Below are positions 1 through 7,358 of a DNA stretch of 36,332 bases, piece by piece. This stretch comes from Polyangiaceae bacterium (GTDB lineage Bacteria > Myxococcota_A > Polyangia > Polyangiales > Polyangiaceae): NCBI GenBank assembly GCA_025936045.1, contig JAICUB010000055.1, forward strand, positions 1 through 36,332, read 5' to 3'. The position numbers and the translations under genes are program-made. Position 1 is the stretch's first letter; every line of letters begins with the position of its first letter. A model generated the notes under the pieces. The model was not told where the DNA came from, ran no database searches, and saw only the letters and a list, made by a program, of their open reading frames with translations.

Positions 1-1
1 G

Positions 2-117
2 CCCCACGCGCGCGCGCGACGCGCAGCGCCCGGAGCGCAGCCCTACGCGCGCGCGCGACGCGCAGCGCCCGGAGCGCGGCCCCACGCGCGCGCGCGACGC
101 GCAGCGCCCCACGCGCG
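2..117. repeat. GC-rich tandem repeat, 39-bp period
   Basis: Two complete 39-bp units begin at 2 and 41, and a third, truncated unit begins at 80. Each unit starts with a CCC[C/T]ACG block, followed by alternating CG dinucleotides and an ACGCGCAGCGCCC core. The third copy breaks off after its core and runs into another CCCCACGCGCGG start near 108. The array may extend left beyond the window. It lies downstream of the minus-strand gene ending at 150 and contains no convincing coding frame. Confidence 0.8.
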
Positions 118-149
118 GTCGCGACGACCGCCGTCGTTGACCGCGTCGG

Positions 150-623
150 TCAGCGCGCGCGGTGCGCGAGCGTGCGCGCGCCGTCACGGAACATGACGCT
201 CACCTTGCCGTCCTCACGCACCGAGTCGACGTATCCTTCGCCGAACTTCGGATGCAAGACGAGCTCGCCGCGCGCGAGCGTGAGCTCCATCGAGTAACGC
301 CTGAAGGCATCCACGGTGCGCCCGAGTGTCTTGTCCGCCCACGCGTCGTAGCGCTCCTGCTCGACGCGCGCGCGCTGAGTCGCGCGGACACCCGCGGGTT
401 GCGCGCGCTTCTCCGCGGCCGGCGTCGCGCCGTTCCGCCGGATGAAGACGCCCGCCTTCTGCGGGAGCGTACGTGGGGCGTGGTACGCGTGCTCGCCGCC
501 GCAAGTCTGACAAATCACACGTTTCGGCACGCCGGCCACGAGGGCCACGATGCGGTGTCCGAGGTCCATCCGGCACTTGGTGCACCAGGCGTCGATCTCG
601 GAGCCGGCACTCAACGGTTTCAT
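150..623 (-). CDS. Zinc-ribbon protein with C-terminal Tudor/KOW-like segment
   Basis: Predicted protein of 157 residues, not recognised as a named family. Seen: two CxxC pairs (Cys14/Cys17 and Cys38/Cys41), the spacing of a zinc ribbon. A basic, Arg- and Ala-rich linker covers about residues 55-110. The C-terminal 40 residues read GELVLHPKFGEGYV followed by GKVSVMFRDG. That pattern (a basic patch, FGxGxV, then a short beta strand) resembles the small SH3/Tudor-like module at the C-terminus of UvrD/PcrA helicases and in CarD-type RNA polymerase-binding proteins. Inferred: it binds nucleic acid or the transcription machinery. The ATG overlaps the stop of the upstream gene by 4 bp (ATGA, 620-623), so the two are probably translationally coupled. 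Confidence 0.75.
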   Translation of the reverse strand: MKPLSAGSEIDAWCTKCRMDLGHRIVALVAGVPKRVICQTCGGEHAYHAPRTLPQKAGVFIRRNGATPAAEKRAQPAGVRATQRARVEQERYDAWADKTLGRTVDAFRRYSMELTLARGELVLHPKFGEGYVDSVREDGKVSVMFRDGARTLAHRAR

Positions 624-1105
624 TTTCGTTCCTCCATCGCGTCGCTCGTCGGCGTTCCTTCGTTTTGTGCCGGCGCCGGTTCCTCCGGCGGCGCCGAGCT
701 CCTGCGCTTCACGCTCACTTTCGAACGTACGTCGGGCGTCGGGCGAGCGCGCGCGTCGTTCGGAATGAAGCGCACCTCGGTCTTGATCTCGAAGGAGAGC
801 GCGGTGAGCGCGCGCGTGAGCTCCTCCGCGAAGCTCGTTTGCTCGAGAAAATCGCGCACTTCCTTCGCCACGACGCGGTAGATGCCCGTCTTCGTCTCGT
901 CGAGCTGTGAAAGGACGGACGCGATCGCTTCGCGCGGAAGTCGGAGCTCGCTGACGACGCGCCGGACGCTGTCGGGTCCTTCGCTGAGCCGTTCGATGCC
1001 GGCTTCGAGGATGCGCTTCACGAGAACCGGAATGATGCGCTCGAGTCCGCGGCGATCGACCTCGGACTCATCGAGGTCCGGCCCGCCAGCAGGCTCGCTC
1101 GTCAC
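620..1105 (-). CDS. Helical protein of unknown function
   Basis: Predicted protein of 161 residues starting at a GTG. Seen: residues 17-105 are predicted to be alpha-helical, with amphipathic stretches around IIPVLVKRILEAGIERL and a conserved-looking LPREAIASVLSQLDETK segment. The last 45 residues are Pro/Ala/Glu-rich and probably disordered. There is no signal peptide or membrane segment. The family is not recognised. It is the first gene of a two-gene minus-strand unit with the zinc-ribbon gene, joined by an ATGA overlap, and is divergent from pepP across a gap of about 80 bp that must hold both promoters. The pairing suggests that the two products act together. The exact start is uncertain because no strong ribosome site precedes the GTG. 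Confidence 0.7.
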   Translation of the reverse strand: MTSEPAGGPDLDESEVDRRGLERIIPVLVKRILEAGIERLSEGPDSVRRVVSELRLPREAIASVLSQLDETKTGIYRVVAKEVRDFLEQTSFAEELTRALTALSFEIKTEVRFIPNDARARPTPDVRSKVSVKRRSSAPPEEPAPAQNEGTPTSDAMEERK

Positions 1106-1183
1106 GCCGAACGCGTACCGCCGGCACCCGCGCTCGTCAAATGCCGCTGTGCGCGGCGGGCCGGCGTGCCAAACTCAGGCAAC

Positions 1184-2485
1184 ATGTCCGTCGACTTCCA
1201 GCGCCGTCGCGAGCGCGTCCGGGAGGCCATGGGCGACGCCGCGCTCGTGGTGTTCGCTGCGCCCTACTCCTACCGAAACAACGACGTCGAAAACGAGTGG
1301 CGCCAAGAGTCCGATTTCCACTACCTCTCGGGCTTCGACGAGCCGGACAGCGTGCTCGTGCTGCGCGGCGGCACCGAGCCGCGCTTCGTTCTCTTCGTTC
1401 GGCCGCGCGACCCGGAGCGAGAGGCGTGGGACGGCCCGCGCGCGGGCGTCGAAGGCGCCGTCGCAACGTACGGCGCCGACGCGGCGTTTCCGCTCGATGA
1501 GCTCGCAAAGGAGCTGCCCGGCTTGCTCGGAGGGGTCGAGAGCGTTCACTACGCGCTCGGCCGCGCGCGGGCGAACGACGACGTGCTGCTGCAGGCGCTC
1601 GACGGAGTTCGGCGGCTCGCGCGGCGTGGAACCACGAGCGCGCCGTGCTCGATCGTCGATCCTACCACGGTGCTCCACGAGCAGCGCCTGATCAAAAGCC
1701 CCGAGGAGATCGCGCGCATGGAGCGGGCCATCGCGATCACCGCGGAAGGGCACCGCGCCGTCATGGGGAAGTCGAAGCCGGGCATGTACGAGTACGAGGC
1801 CGAGGCGCTGCTCCGCGGCGCGTTCCGGCAGCAAGGCTCCGAGCGCCACGCGTATCCGCCGATCGTCGGCTCGGGTCCGAACGGAACGATCCTGCACTAC
1901 CGCAGGAACGACCGGCAGATGCGCGACGGCGACCTCCTGCTCGTGGATGCGGGCTCCGAGTACGACTATTACGCAAGCGACGTCACGCGGACGTTTCCCG
2001 TGAGCGGCACCTTCACGCCGGCGCAGCGCAAGGTGTACGAGCTCGTGCTCGAGGCGGAGCTCGAGGCCATCGAGGCCGTCCGACCGGGCGCGACGCTCGA
2101 GAGCGTTCACGCGGCGGCCGCGCGCGTGCTCACCGCGGGGCTCATCGAGCTCGGCTTGGTCGAGGGTCCGCTCGAAGACGCGGTGGAGAACAAGCGTTAC
2201 AAGCCGTGGTTCATGCACGGTACGAGTCACTGGCTCGGCATGGACGTGCACGACGTGGGCGCCTACTACATTGCGAAGAAGGCGCGGCCGCTCGCGCCGG
2301 GCATGGTGCTCACGGTGGAGCCCGGCCTCTACTTCACGGAGACGGACGAGCGAGTGCAGCCTGAATTTCGCGGCATCGGTATTCGGATCGAAGACGACGT
2401 GCTCGTGACGGAAGCGGGCGCCCGTGTGCTTTCGGAAGCAATTCCGAAGCACGTCGAAGCCGTCGAGCTGGCGTGCAAGGGCTAG
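1184..2485 (+). CDS. pepP: Xaa-Pro aminopeptidase (aminopeptidase P)
   Basis: Cytosolic metallopeptidase that removes an N-terminal residue preceding proline. Seen: an N-terminal creatinase-type domain (about residues 1-170) followed by the pita-bread catalytic domain. Counted from the ATG at 1184, the five metal ligands are Asp255, Asp266, His349, Glu379 and Glu403, with spacing that closely matches E. coli PepP (260, 271, 354, 383, 406). The GTSHWLG, LTVEPG and RIEDD blocks surround His349 and the two Glu ligands. The start was chosen because SVDFQRRRERV lines up with the usual N-terminus. An in-frame GTG at 1166 would add six residues. The downstream gene starts inside its last codons, so pepP probably heads the unit that runs to the Lgt-like gene. 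Confidence 0.95.
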   Translation: MSVDFQRRRERVREAMGDAALVVFAAPYSYRNNDVENEWRQESDFHYLSGFDEPDSVLVLRGGTEPRFVLFVRPRDPEREAWDGPRAGVEGAVATYGADAAFPLDELAKELPGLLGGVESVHYALGRARANDDVLLQALDGVRRLARRGTTSAPCSIVDPTTVLHEQRLIKSPEEIARMERAIAITAEGHRAVMGKSKPGMYEYEAEALLRGAFRQQGSERHAYPPIVGSGPNGTILHYRRNDRQMRDGDLLLVDAGSEYDYYASDVTRTFPVSGTFTPAQRKVYELVLEAELEAIEAVRPGATLESVHAAAARVLTAGLIELGLVEGPLEDAVENKRYKPWFMHGTSHWLGMDVHDVGAYYIAKKARPLAPGMVLTVEPGLYFTETDERVQPEFRGIGIRIEDDVLVTEAGARVLSEAIPKHVEAVELACKG

Positions 2486-3117
2486 GCTTGGCGGCGCACG
2501 GCCGCATCGTCGTCGCGGGGGCGGCGGCGCTCGTCCTCTCGTCCGCGCGACCCGCGCGCGCGGATGAGGGCGGGGAGGACAGTTCGCGGCTCGATTTGTC
2601 ACGTTCGGTCGGGAGCACGCGGACCGGCCCGCTCGGGACCTACGTGCACGCCTTCGCCGAGCTCGCGCTCGGGAGGGGCGTGCACACGAACAATCCCTAT
2701 CGGCTCGGCACGTCGGACGCGTTCGGTTTCACCGCCGCGTACGTCGACTTGAGCGCGGGGCTCGCGTTCGGTCCGCCGGATTCGCTGCAGCACGGCTTCC
2801 AGCTGTCCCTCCTCAGCGCTACGGAAGGCGTCGGCCAACAGGTGTTCGGCGCGTACTACGCCGCGCTCCTGCCCGTCGGCGAGCACGCCCTTTTCCGCGG
2901 CCGAGCGGGCCTGCCGATCGTGCTCACTCCGTACACACTCCTGGTACTCGAGGCTGACGCCGGCGGAGCGTGGCTCTTCTGGTGGGTCATCGGCGAGAGC
3001 GCCGAGCTCGTGGGCAGCTTCTTTTACGGCGCGGCATCGCCCGACCGCACCAAAACGGCGATCCCCGTCATCGCGCTCCAGATCGGAGCGTGGTTCGATC
3101 ACGAGGTGCTCCCATGA
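2473..3117 (+). CDS. Exported protein of unknown function
   Basis: Predicted protein of 214 residues, family not recognised. Seen: a hydrophobic signal segment (IVVAGAAALVLSS) followed by ARPARA-D, a good signal peptidase I site after about residue 30. The mature part has alternating hydrophobic and polar stretches, many Gly and Tyr residues and no cysteines, which would suit a small beta-rich envelope protein. The start is a GTG at 2473, inside the end of pepP, or a TTG at 2488 immediately after the pepP stop. Either leaves the signal peptide intact. Its stop overlaps the next ATG (ATGA, 3114-3117), so it is tightly coupled to the Cys-rich gene that follows. Confidence 0.75.
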   Translation: MQGLGLAAHGRIVVAGAAALVLSSARPARADEGGEDSSRLDLSRSVGSTRTGPLGTYVHAFAELALGRGVHTNNPYRLGTSDAFGFTAAYVDLSAGLAFGPPDSLQHGFQLSLLSATEGVGQQVFGAYYAALLPVGEHALFRGRAGLPIVLTPYTLLVLEADAGGAWLFWWVIGESAELVGSFFYGAASPDRTKTAIPVIALQIGAWFDHEVLP

Positions 3118-3503
3118 GCGGGCTCAGGCGTCACGCGGCATTCAGGTTCGGCTTCGTCCTCGTGCTCGCCGCGGTGTGCGCCGCGCCCACGCCGGGGGAC
3201 GTCGGCGGCTGTGGGCAGCACCCGGACATGCTCGATACGGACACGTTTTTCGAGCTCAAGCGCGCGCGCGACTGTGAGAAGTGCGCAGAGTGTCACTTCA
3301 CGACCGACTTTTGCACCGCGGTCTGCGCGCCCGACTACCCGCTGCCCACGCTGCCCGAGGGTTGCGTGCCGCTCGTCCACGACGGTGAGGTCTGTCTCGA
3401 CGCGCTCGAGGCGACGGGCTGCGGCCAATACGAGAAGTACACGCGCGATCAGGCTCGCCTGGCTCCGAGCGAATGCCAGTTCTGCCCGGAGGTGACGCCG
3501 TGA
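3114..3503 (+). CDS. Cys-rich exported protein
   Basis: Predicted protein of 129 residues, family not recognised. Seen: a basic N-terminus and a hydrophobic segment at about residues 12-24, then PTPGDVGGC. The mature part carries many cysteines in short spacings (CEKCAEC, CTAVC, CLDALEATGC, ECQFC). A CxxCH string (CAECH) is present, but in such a Cys-dense protein it is more likely part of a disulfide-bonded knot than a haem c site. The VGGC at residues 30-33 could be a lipobox, although it lies rather far from the hydrophobic core. Both ends overlap neighbours: ATGA with the previous gene and GTGA with the next. It is therefore one link in a coupled chain of three envelope genes. Confidence 0.8.
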   Translation: MSGLRRHAAFRFGFVLVLAAVCAAPTPGDVGGCGQHPDMLDTDTFFELKRARDCEKCAECHFTTDFCTAVCAPDYPLPTLPEGCVPLVHDGEVCLDALEATGCGQYEKYTRDQARLAPSECQFCPEVTP

Positions 3504-4522
3504 AGCGCTCGGCGCTCGTCGTCGTCGGGGCGCTCGCCGCCGGATGCGCGGTCGGCAGCCAGCTCGTGAGCTCGCGCGACGCGTACTGCCTTTACCGCAC
3601 GACGCGTCTCGCTCCCACGGTGGAAGAGCGCCTCGCCGCCGCCAACCGCTACCTGCACGTCGCTCCCGACGGCCCCTACGCGCCGGAGCTCCGCGCGTGG
3701 TTCCCGCCTGCCGAACGTGCTTACGTCGTGAGAGCTCACGACGTGCTCCCGTTGCTGCTCGCGTATGCGAAAAGCCTCCCTGACGGTCCGAGCATCAAAG
3801 AGGTACGCGACCGTATCGAGGAGCTCGAGAGTGCGAGGCGCTTCGTGAAACAGCGGCAAGCGGCCCGCACGGAACGCGTCGAGTCGCTCGAAGCAGAGCT
3901 CGCCCGCGCCGCGGACCAAAGGAAGGCTTTCGTCGCCGAGCTCGCGGCGTGGGTTGCCGCTCTCGCGAAGGTGCGAAGCTACGGACAGCCGCTCGCCGCG
4001 CTACCCGCCGACGTGCGCGAGCGCTTTGCGATCGGCGAGCCGGCGGCGGCCTGTCCACTCGACGTCTGCTCGCGGAGCTCGGCTCCGCGCTTCGCGATCC
4101 CCGCGTCCGGTACGCAGCTGATTCCGCGCGAGGCCGCGTACGTCGTCGAGCTTTCGCTCTCGGCGGGGGCGCTCGCGGGACTTCGCCTCCACGGTCGCGA
4201 GCTCTTCAGTCGCGTGGGCGAAGCGCTCGACCTCCGCCCCGTCTCGTTCGCGGACCCGCTGTCGCGCGCGGAGGCGATCGGACGCGCGCTCTCGATTGTC
4301 GGCAACGCGCTCGGCCCCGAGCTGTCTGCGGACGGCTGCGAGCGCGCGGCGGTGAGTCCCGTGGTGCTCGAGCGCGCGTGCGACGGCGTTCACGTCGTGG
4401 TCACCGCGGCCGTCGACCCCGGCAGTGACGACGAGATTGCGTTCGGTCCCGCGCCGCAACCAACCGCTCCATCGCCGCCCGCGCCGAAGGCGCCCACCCC
4501 CAAATCCAAACCGAAGAATTGA
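3500..4522 (+). CDS. Coiled-coil lipoprotein of unknown function
   Basis: Predicted protein of 340 residues. Seen: the GTG at 3500 overlaps the stop of the previous gene (GTGA). It opens a lipoprotein signal with a lipobox LAAGC that places the lipidated Cys at residue 16. Residues of about 95-160 are charged and heptad-like (EELESARRFVKQRQAARTER and beyond), a likely coiled coil. A second globular part follows, with Cys pairs near CPLDVCSRSS. The C-terminus is a Pro/Lys-rich tail. An upstream in-frame ATG at 3473 would place extra residues before the signal peptide and is rejected. Inferred: an outer-membrane or inner-membrane lipoprotein made together with the Lgt-like enzyme that starts 9 bp downstream. 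No named family was recognised. Confidence 0.85.
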   Translation: MKRSALVVVGALAAGCAVGSQLVSSRDAYCLYRTTRLAPTVEERLAAANRYLHVAPDGPYAPELRAWFPPAERAYVVRAHDVLPLLLAYAKSLPDGPSIKEVRDRIEELESARRFVKQRQAARTERVESLEAELARAADQRKAFVAELAAWVAALAKVRSYGQPLAALPADVRERFAIGEPAAACPLDVCSRSSAPRFAIPASGTQLIPREAAYVVELSLSAGALAGLRLHGRELFSRVGEALDLRPVSFADPLSRAEAIGRALSIVGNALGPELSADGCERAAVSPVVLERACDGVHVVVTAAVDPGSDDEIAFGPAPQPTAPSPPAPKAPTPKSKPKN

Positions 4523-4531
4523 GCCGCGCGC

Positions 4532-5401
4532 ATGGCTCCCATGATCCCGTACGTTCAAATCCCCGACCTCACGCTCGTTCCGGCGCATGCTTTCGGCGCT
4601 TTCCCGGCGGCGCGTATCGCGCTCAAGCCCTTCGGCACCCTCGTCGCGCTCGGGCTTTACGCGGGGTCGAGCGCCGCGCTCGTGTACGCGCGGCGGCGCG
4701 GCGTGAGCGAGCGCGTCCTCACGTCGTTCCTCACGTGGATCGTCGTCTCGAGCTTTTTCTTCGGACACGTGCTCGACACGCTCTCGTACTATCCCGAGCA
4801 GGCGCTCCGCGATCCGTGGTCGCTCTTGCGGCTGTGGGAGGGGCTCTCGAGCTTCGGCGGTTTCACGGGCTGCATCATCGGCGCGTTCGCTTGGCGCGTC
4901 TGGTACAAGACGCCCATTTTGCCGTACGCGGACGTGGTCGCGAGTTGCTTTCCCTTGAGCTGGAGCTTCGGGCGGACGGGGTGTTCGATTGCGCACGACC
5001 ATCCGGGCGTGCACTCGAACGCGTGGTTCGCGGTGCGCTATCCCGACGGCGGCCGCATCGATCTCGGTTTGATGGAGCTTTCGATCACGCTGCCGCTGAT
5101 GCTGGTTTTCCTGTGGTTGCAGCGCGGGCGCCCGCGGCCATGGGGTTTCTTCGCGGGCGTGATGTGCGTGTATTACGCGCCCCTCCGCTTCCTCCTCGAT
5201 TTCTTGCGCGAGCGCGCGGGGGTCGAGGCCGGCGGGTTGATCGCCGGCGGCGACGCGCGCTACCTCGCTCTCACGCCGGCGCAATGGGGCTGCTTGCCGC
5301 TCTTCGCCGTCGGGGTTCTGTTGCTCGTGCGGTTGCCGCGAGAGAGCTCGGCCCCTCCGGCCGTGCCCGTCCGACTCAGCGCGTCAGCCGCGAAACCGTA
5401 G
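4532..5401 (+). CDS. Prolipoprotein diacylglyceryl transferase (Lgt-like, divergent)
   Basis: Integral membrane protein of 289 residues with about seven hydrophobic segments and the overall order of Lgt. Lgt attaches diacylglycerol from phosphatidylglycerol to the lipobox cysteine of prelipoproteins. Seen: the Lgt core at residues 147-159 reads GRTGCSIAHDHPG. Classical enzymes have GRxGNFxNxE followed by a Gly; here the Arg (148) and the later Gly are kept but the Asn and Glu are replaced. By eye, the essential His of E. coli (His103 in SFHGG) is Phe108 here (SSFGG). The later Arg of the FR-IIVEFFR block is kept as Arg219. Inferred: a specialised or altered Lgt paralogue, fitting its place after lipoprotein genes. 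It could be inactive. The 3' end overlaps the convergent lipid kinase gene by 18 bp. Confidence 0.85.
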   Translation: MAPMIPYVQIPDLTLVPAHAFGAFPAARIALKPFGTLVALGLYAGSSAALVYARRRGVSERVLTSFLTWIVVSSFFFGHVLDTLSYYPEQALRDPWSLLRLWEGLSSFGGFTGCIIGAFAWRVWYKTPILPYADVVASCFPLSWSFGRTGCSIAHDHPGVHSNAWFAVRYPDGGRIDLGLMELSITLPLMLVFLWLQRGRPRPWGFFAGVMCVYYAPLRFLLDFLRERAGVEAGGLIAGGDARYLALTPAQWGCLPLFAVGVLLLVRLPRESSAPPAVPVRLSASAAKP

Positions 5402-6364
5402 CGCTCCGGCCGCGATCCGCGCGCGGAGCGGCAGGCGTCCGGGAGTTTCACCGTCCATGTCGATGAGCACCTCGGCATTCGGTGCAAGCGCTTCCGCTTC
5501 GACGGCCGCGCCGCGCGTCGAGCTGATTTGGGGCTGACCGAGGTGCGTCCCTGCATAGACGCGTTGCGTAAGCCCGACGGTCTGTAGCCGCGTGAGATCA
5601 CCGAGCGCAACCACGTCGAAGAGCCCGTCCGCGGGGTCGGCCTCGGGGGCGATTTGCATGCCGCCGCCGAAAAAACGGCCGTTCGCGAGCGCGACGTTGA
5701 CGACGGCCGACTCGAGCCAGACGGTCCCGTCGACCTTTATGCGCACCGCGGCGTTCTGGTACGCGACGAGCGCACGCAGCGTACCGAGGAAAAACGCCGA
5801 CTTTCCGCCAAGCCACTTGGGCCCGGCGTTCACGATCCGGTCGGTGAGTCCACCGAGCCCGAAGCTCGTGATGTTGACGAAAGCTCGCGTCACCGGTCGT
5901 CCGTCGTGAGCGGAAGCCTCGAGAATGCCGAGGTCGAGGGGCCTCGGCTCGGAGCGGACCAGATGCTCGACGTTGGCTTCGAGATCGGTGCCGAGACCGA
6001 GTGTTTTCCTGAAATCACCGCCCGTTCCCGACGGAACGAGCGCGAGGGGTGGTCCGGCAAGCGGCTCGCCCCGTTGGTCGATGTACGCTTGGCACACCTC
6101 GTTCAGCGTGCCGTCACCCCCCATCACGACGGTGCAATCGAGGTGCGCGTCGCGGGATTCGCGGGCGAGCCGGGTCGCGTCCCCGGGCTGTTTGGTGGCT
6201 CCGAGCGTGACGCTGGCGCCGAGCCGTTCGAGGGCACGTTGCACGGTCGGGGCGGCTCGCCCCGCGGCCCCGCTCCCGGCGGTGGGGTTGACGATGAGGG
6301 CTACTTTCAAGCCGAGGGAGGATCGCACATTGGGCGCCGTCCGAGGGGGCGGAACCGAGATCAC
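5384..6364 (-). CDS. Diacylglycerol/lipid kinase, YegS/DgkB type
   Basis: ATP-dependent lipid kinase of the DAGK_cat family, acting at the inner face of the membrane on diacylglycerol or a related lipid. Seen: KVALIVNPTAGSG at the start of the fold, the nucleotide-binding GGDGTLNEV at residues 82-90 and PSGTGGDF at 111-118, which are the three diagnostic blocks. The C-terminal half is the beta-rich lipid-binding domain. The length of 326 is normal for the family. The start is a GTG at 6364. A TTG at 6310 would give the more usual N-terminus right before KVALIVNP. It is convergent with the Lgt-like gene, whose product releases glycerophosphate from phosphatidylglycerol, and divergent from the RRM gene. 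Confidence 0.92.
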   Translation of the reverse strand: MISVPPPRTAPNVRSSLGLKVALIVNPTAGSGAAGRAAPTVQRALERLGASVTLGATKQPGDATRLARESRDAHLDCTVVMGGDGTLNEVCQAYIDQRGEPLAGPPLALVPSGTGGDFRKTLGLGTDLEANVEHLVRSEPRPLDLGILEASAHDGRPVTRAFVNITSFGLGGLTDRIVNAGPKWLGGKSAFFLGTLRALVAYQNAAVRIKVDGTVWLESAVVNVALANGRFFGGGMQIAPEADPADGLFDVVALGDLTRLQTVGLTQRVYAGTHLGQPQISSTRGAAVEAEALAPNAEVLIDMDGETPGRLPLRARIAAGALRFRG

Positions 6365-6415
6365 TTGAATGCGGATAGCGGTAGCGTTACCGTCCTCGGA
6401 CTTTGGGCTTTACCT

Positions 6416-6431
6416 AGCGCCGGCCGGCGCT
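6416..6431. promoter_or_regulatory. 16-bp perfect palindrome upstream of RRM gene
   Basis: AGCGCCGGCCGGCGCT reads the same on both strands and lies 30 bp before the RRM protein ATG, in the 97-bp divergent gap. A smaller inverted repeat, CGGTA-GCGT-TACCG, lies at 6379-6392. Either could be an operator or, in RNA, a 5'-leader hairpin. The function is inferred only. Confidence 0.4.
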
Positions 6432-6461
6432 GGCCCCGTTTCCGACAACAATTAGAAGACA

Positions 6462-7358
6462 ATGGCAACCGAGGACGCATGCAAGCTCTTCGTGGCGGGC
6501 TTGCCGGACTCCGTGACGGAGGACGTCCTGCGCGAAATCTTCGAGGCCGTGGGTGGCACGGTCGTCGATGTTTCGCTACCGCGAGATCGCGCGACGGGTC
6601 GACCGCGTGGTTTTGGATTCGTAACCTTCTCGACCCCGGACGAAGCAAACAACGCGCGGCAATCGCTCGACGGTTCGTTGCAAGCGGGGCGCTCCATTTC
6701 GGTGCGTCCGTTTTCATCGGAGCCGCCCCGGCGCGGTGAAGGCAGAAGCGAAGGCGGCGCGCCCGGCGGCGCTGCCGGCGGGGGCGCGAGCGAGGATCGA
6801 ACGCTCTACGTCGGCAACTTGCCGTACGACGCATCACAACAAGAGGTCATCGCGTTCCTCGGCGAGCACGGCGTGACTGCGATCGCTCGCGTGCACTTGC
6901 CCGCCGGTCCCGACGGACGGCCGCGCGGCTTCGGCTTCGTGACGCTCGCGAGCGCGGACGCTGCGAACCAGGCGATCATTTCGCTGCGCGGTGTCGAAGT
7001 GCGCGGGCGTCGCTTGCTCGTGAACATCGCGCATCCGCGCGGCGCGGCGCCGGGCGCCGGTGGACGCGGCGTGGGTGGTCCGCGGCCTCCGCGTGAAGAC
7101 GGTAGTGGCTGGTCGGGTGGCGGCGGTGGCGGCGGCGGCGGGTATTCGAACGCGCCACCGGAGCTGCCTCCGCCCGGTAGCCGTCCCGACGGGCGGCGTC
7201 GCGGGATGAGCGGCGCACCCGAAGGCGGCGAGGAAGGCGACGCCCGCGCCAAGAAAAAGAAGAAGGGCGCCGGCGGCGCCAGCAAGGGCCGAGCGGCCCC
7301 GCCGGAGCGCGGCGGCGGCGGTAACTGGCGTTCGTGGAATCGCGACGACGAGGACTGA
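6462..7358 (+). CDS. RNA-binding protein with two RRM domains and RGG/Lys tail
   Basis: Predicted cytosolic RNA-binding protein of 298 residues. Seen: RRM1 at about residues 7-84 with RNP2 KLFVAGL (8-14) and RNP1 RGFGFVTF (49-56). A Gly/Arg linker follows. RRM2 at about 113-191 has RNP2 TLYVGNL (114-120) and RNP1 RGFGFVTL (155-162). A long disordered tail of about 105 residues has a run of ten glycines, RG/RGG elements, a lysine run (264-268) and an acidic end. Known: most bacterial RRM proteins, such as the cyanobacterial Rbp and myxobacterial Rbp families, are about 80-150 residues with one RRM and a Gly-rich tail. Two full RRMs with a long mixed tail is a larger, eukaryote-like layout. Inferred roles are mRNA stability, cold response or RNA condensation. 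It is probably monocistronic. Confidence 0.93.
   Translation: MATEDACKLFVAGLPDSVTEDVLREIFEAVGGTVVDVSLPRDRATGRPRGFGFVTFSTPDEANNARQSLDGSLQAGRSISVRPFSSEPPRRGEGRSEGGAPGGAAGGGASEDRTLYVGNLPYDASQQEVIAFLGEHGVTAIARVHLPAGPDGRPRGFGFVTLASADAANQAIISLRGVEVRGRRLLVNIAHPRGAAPGAGGRGVGGPRPPREDGSGWSGGGGGGGGGYSNAPPELPPPGSRPDGRRRGMSGAPEGGEEGDARAKKKKKGAGGASKGRAAPPERGGGGNWRSWNRDDED

Noticed and set aside
3284..3298. CxxCH as a haem c site in the Cys-rich protein
   Set aside because: It sits in a dense set of cysteines with short spacings, and no axial ligand context is seen. Disulfides are more likely.
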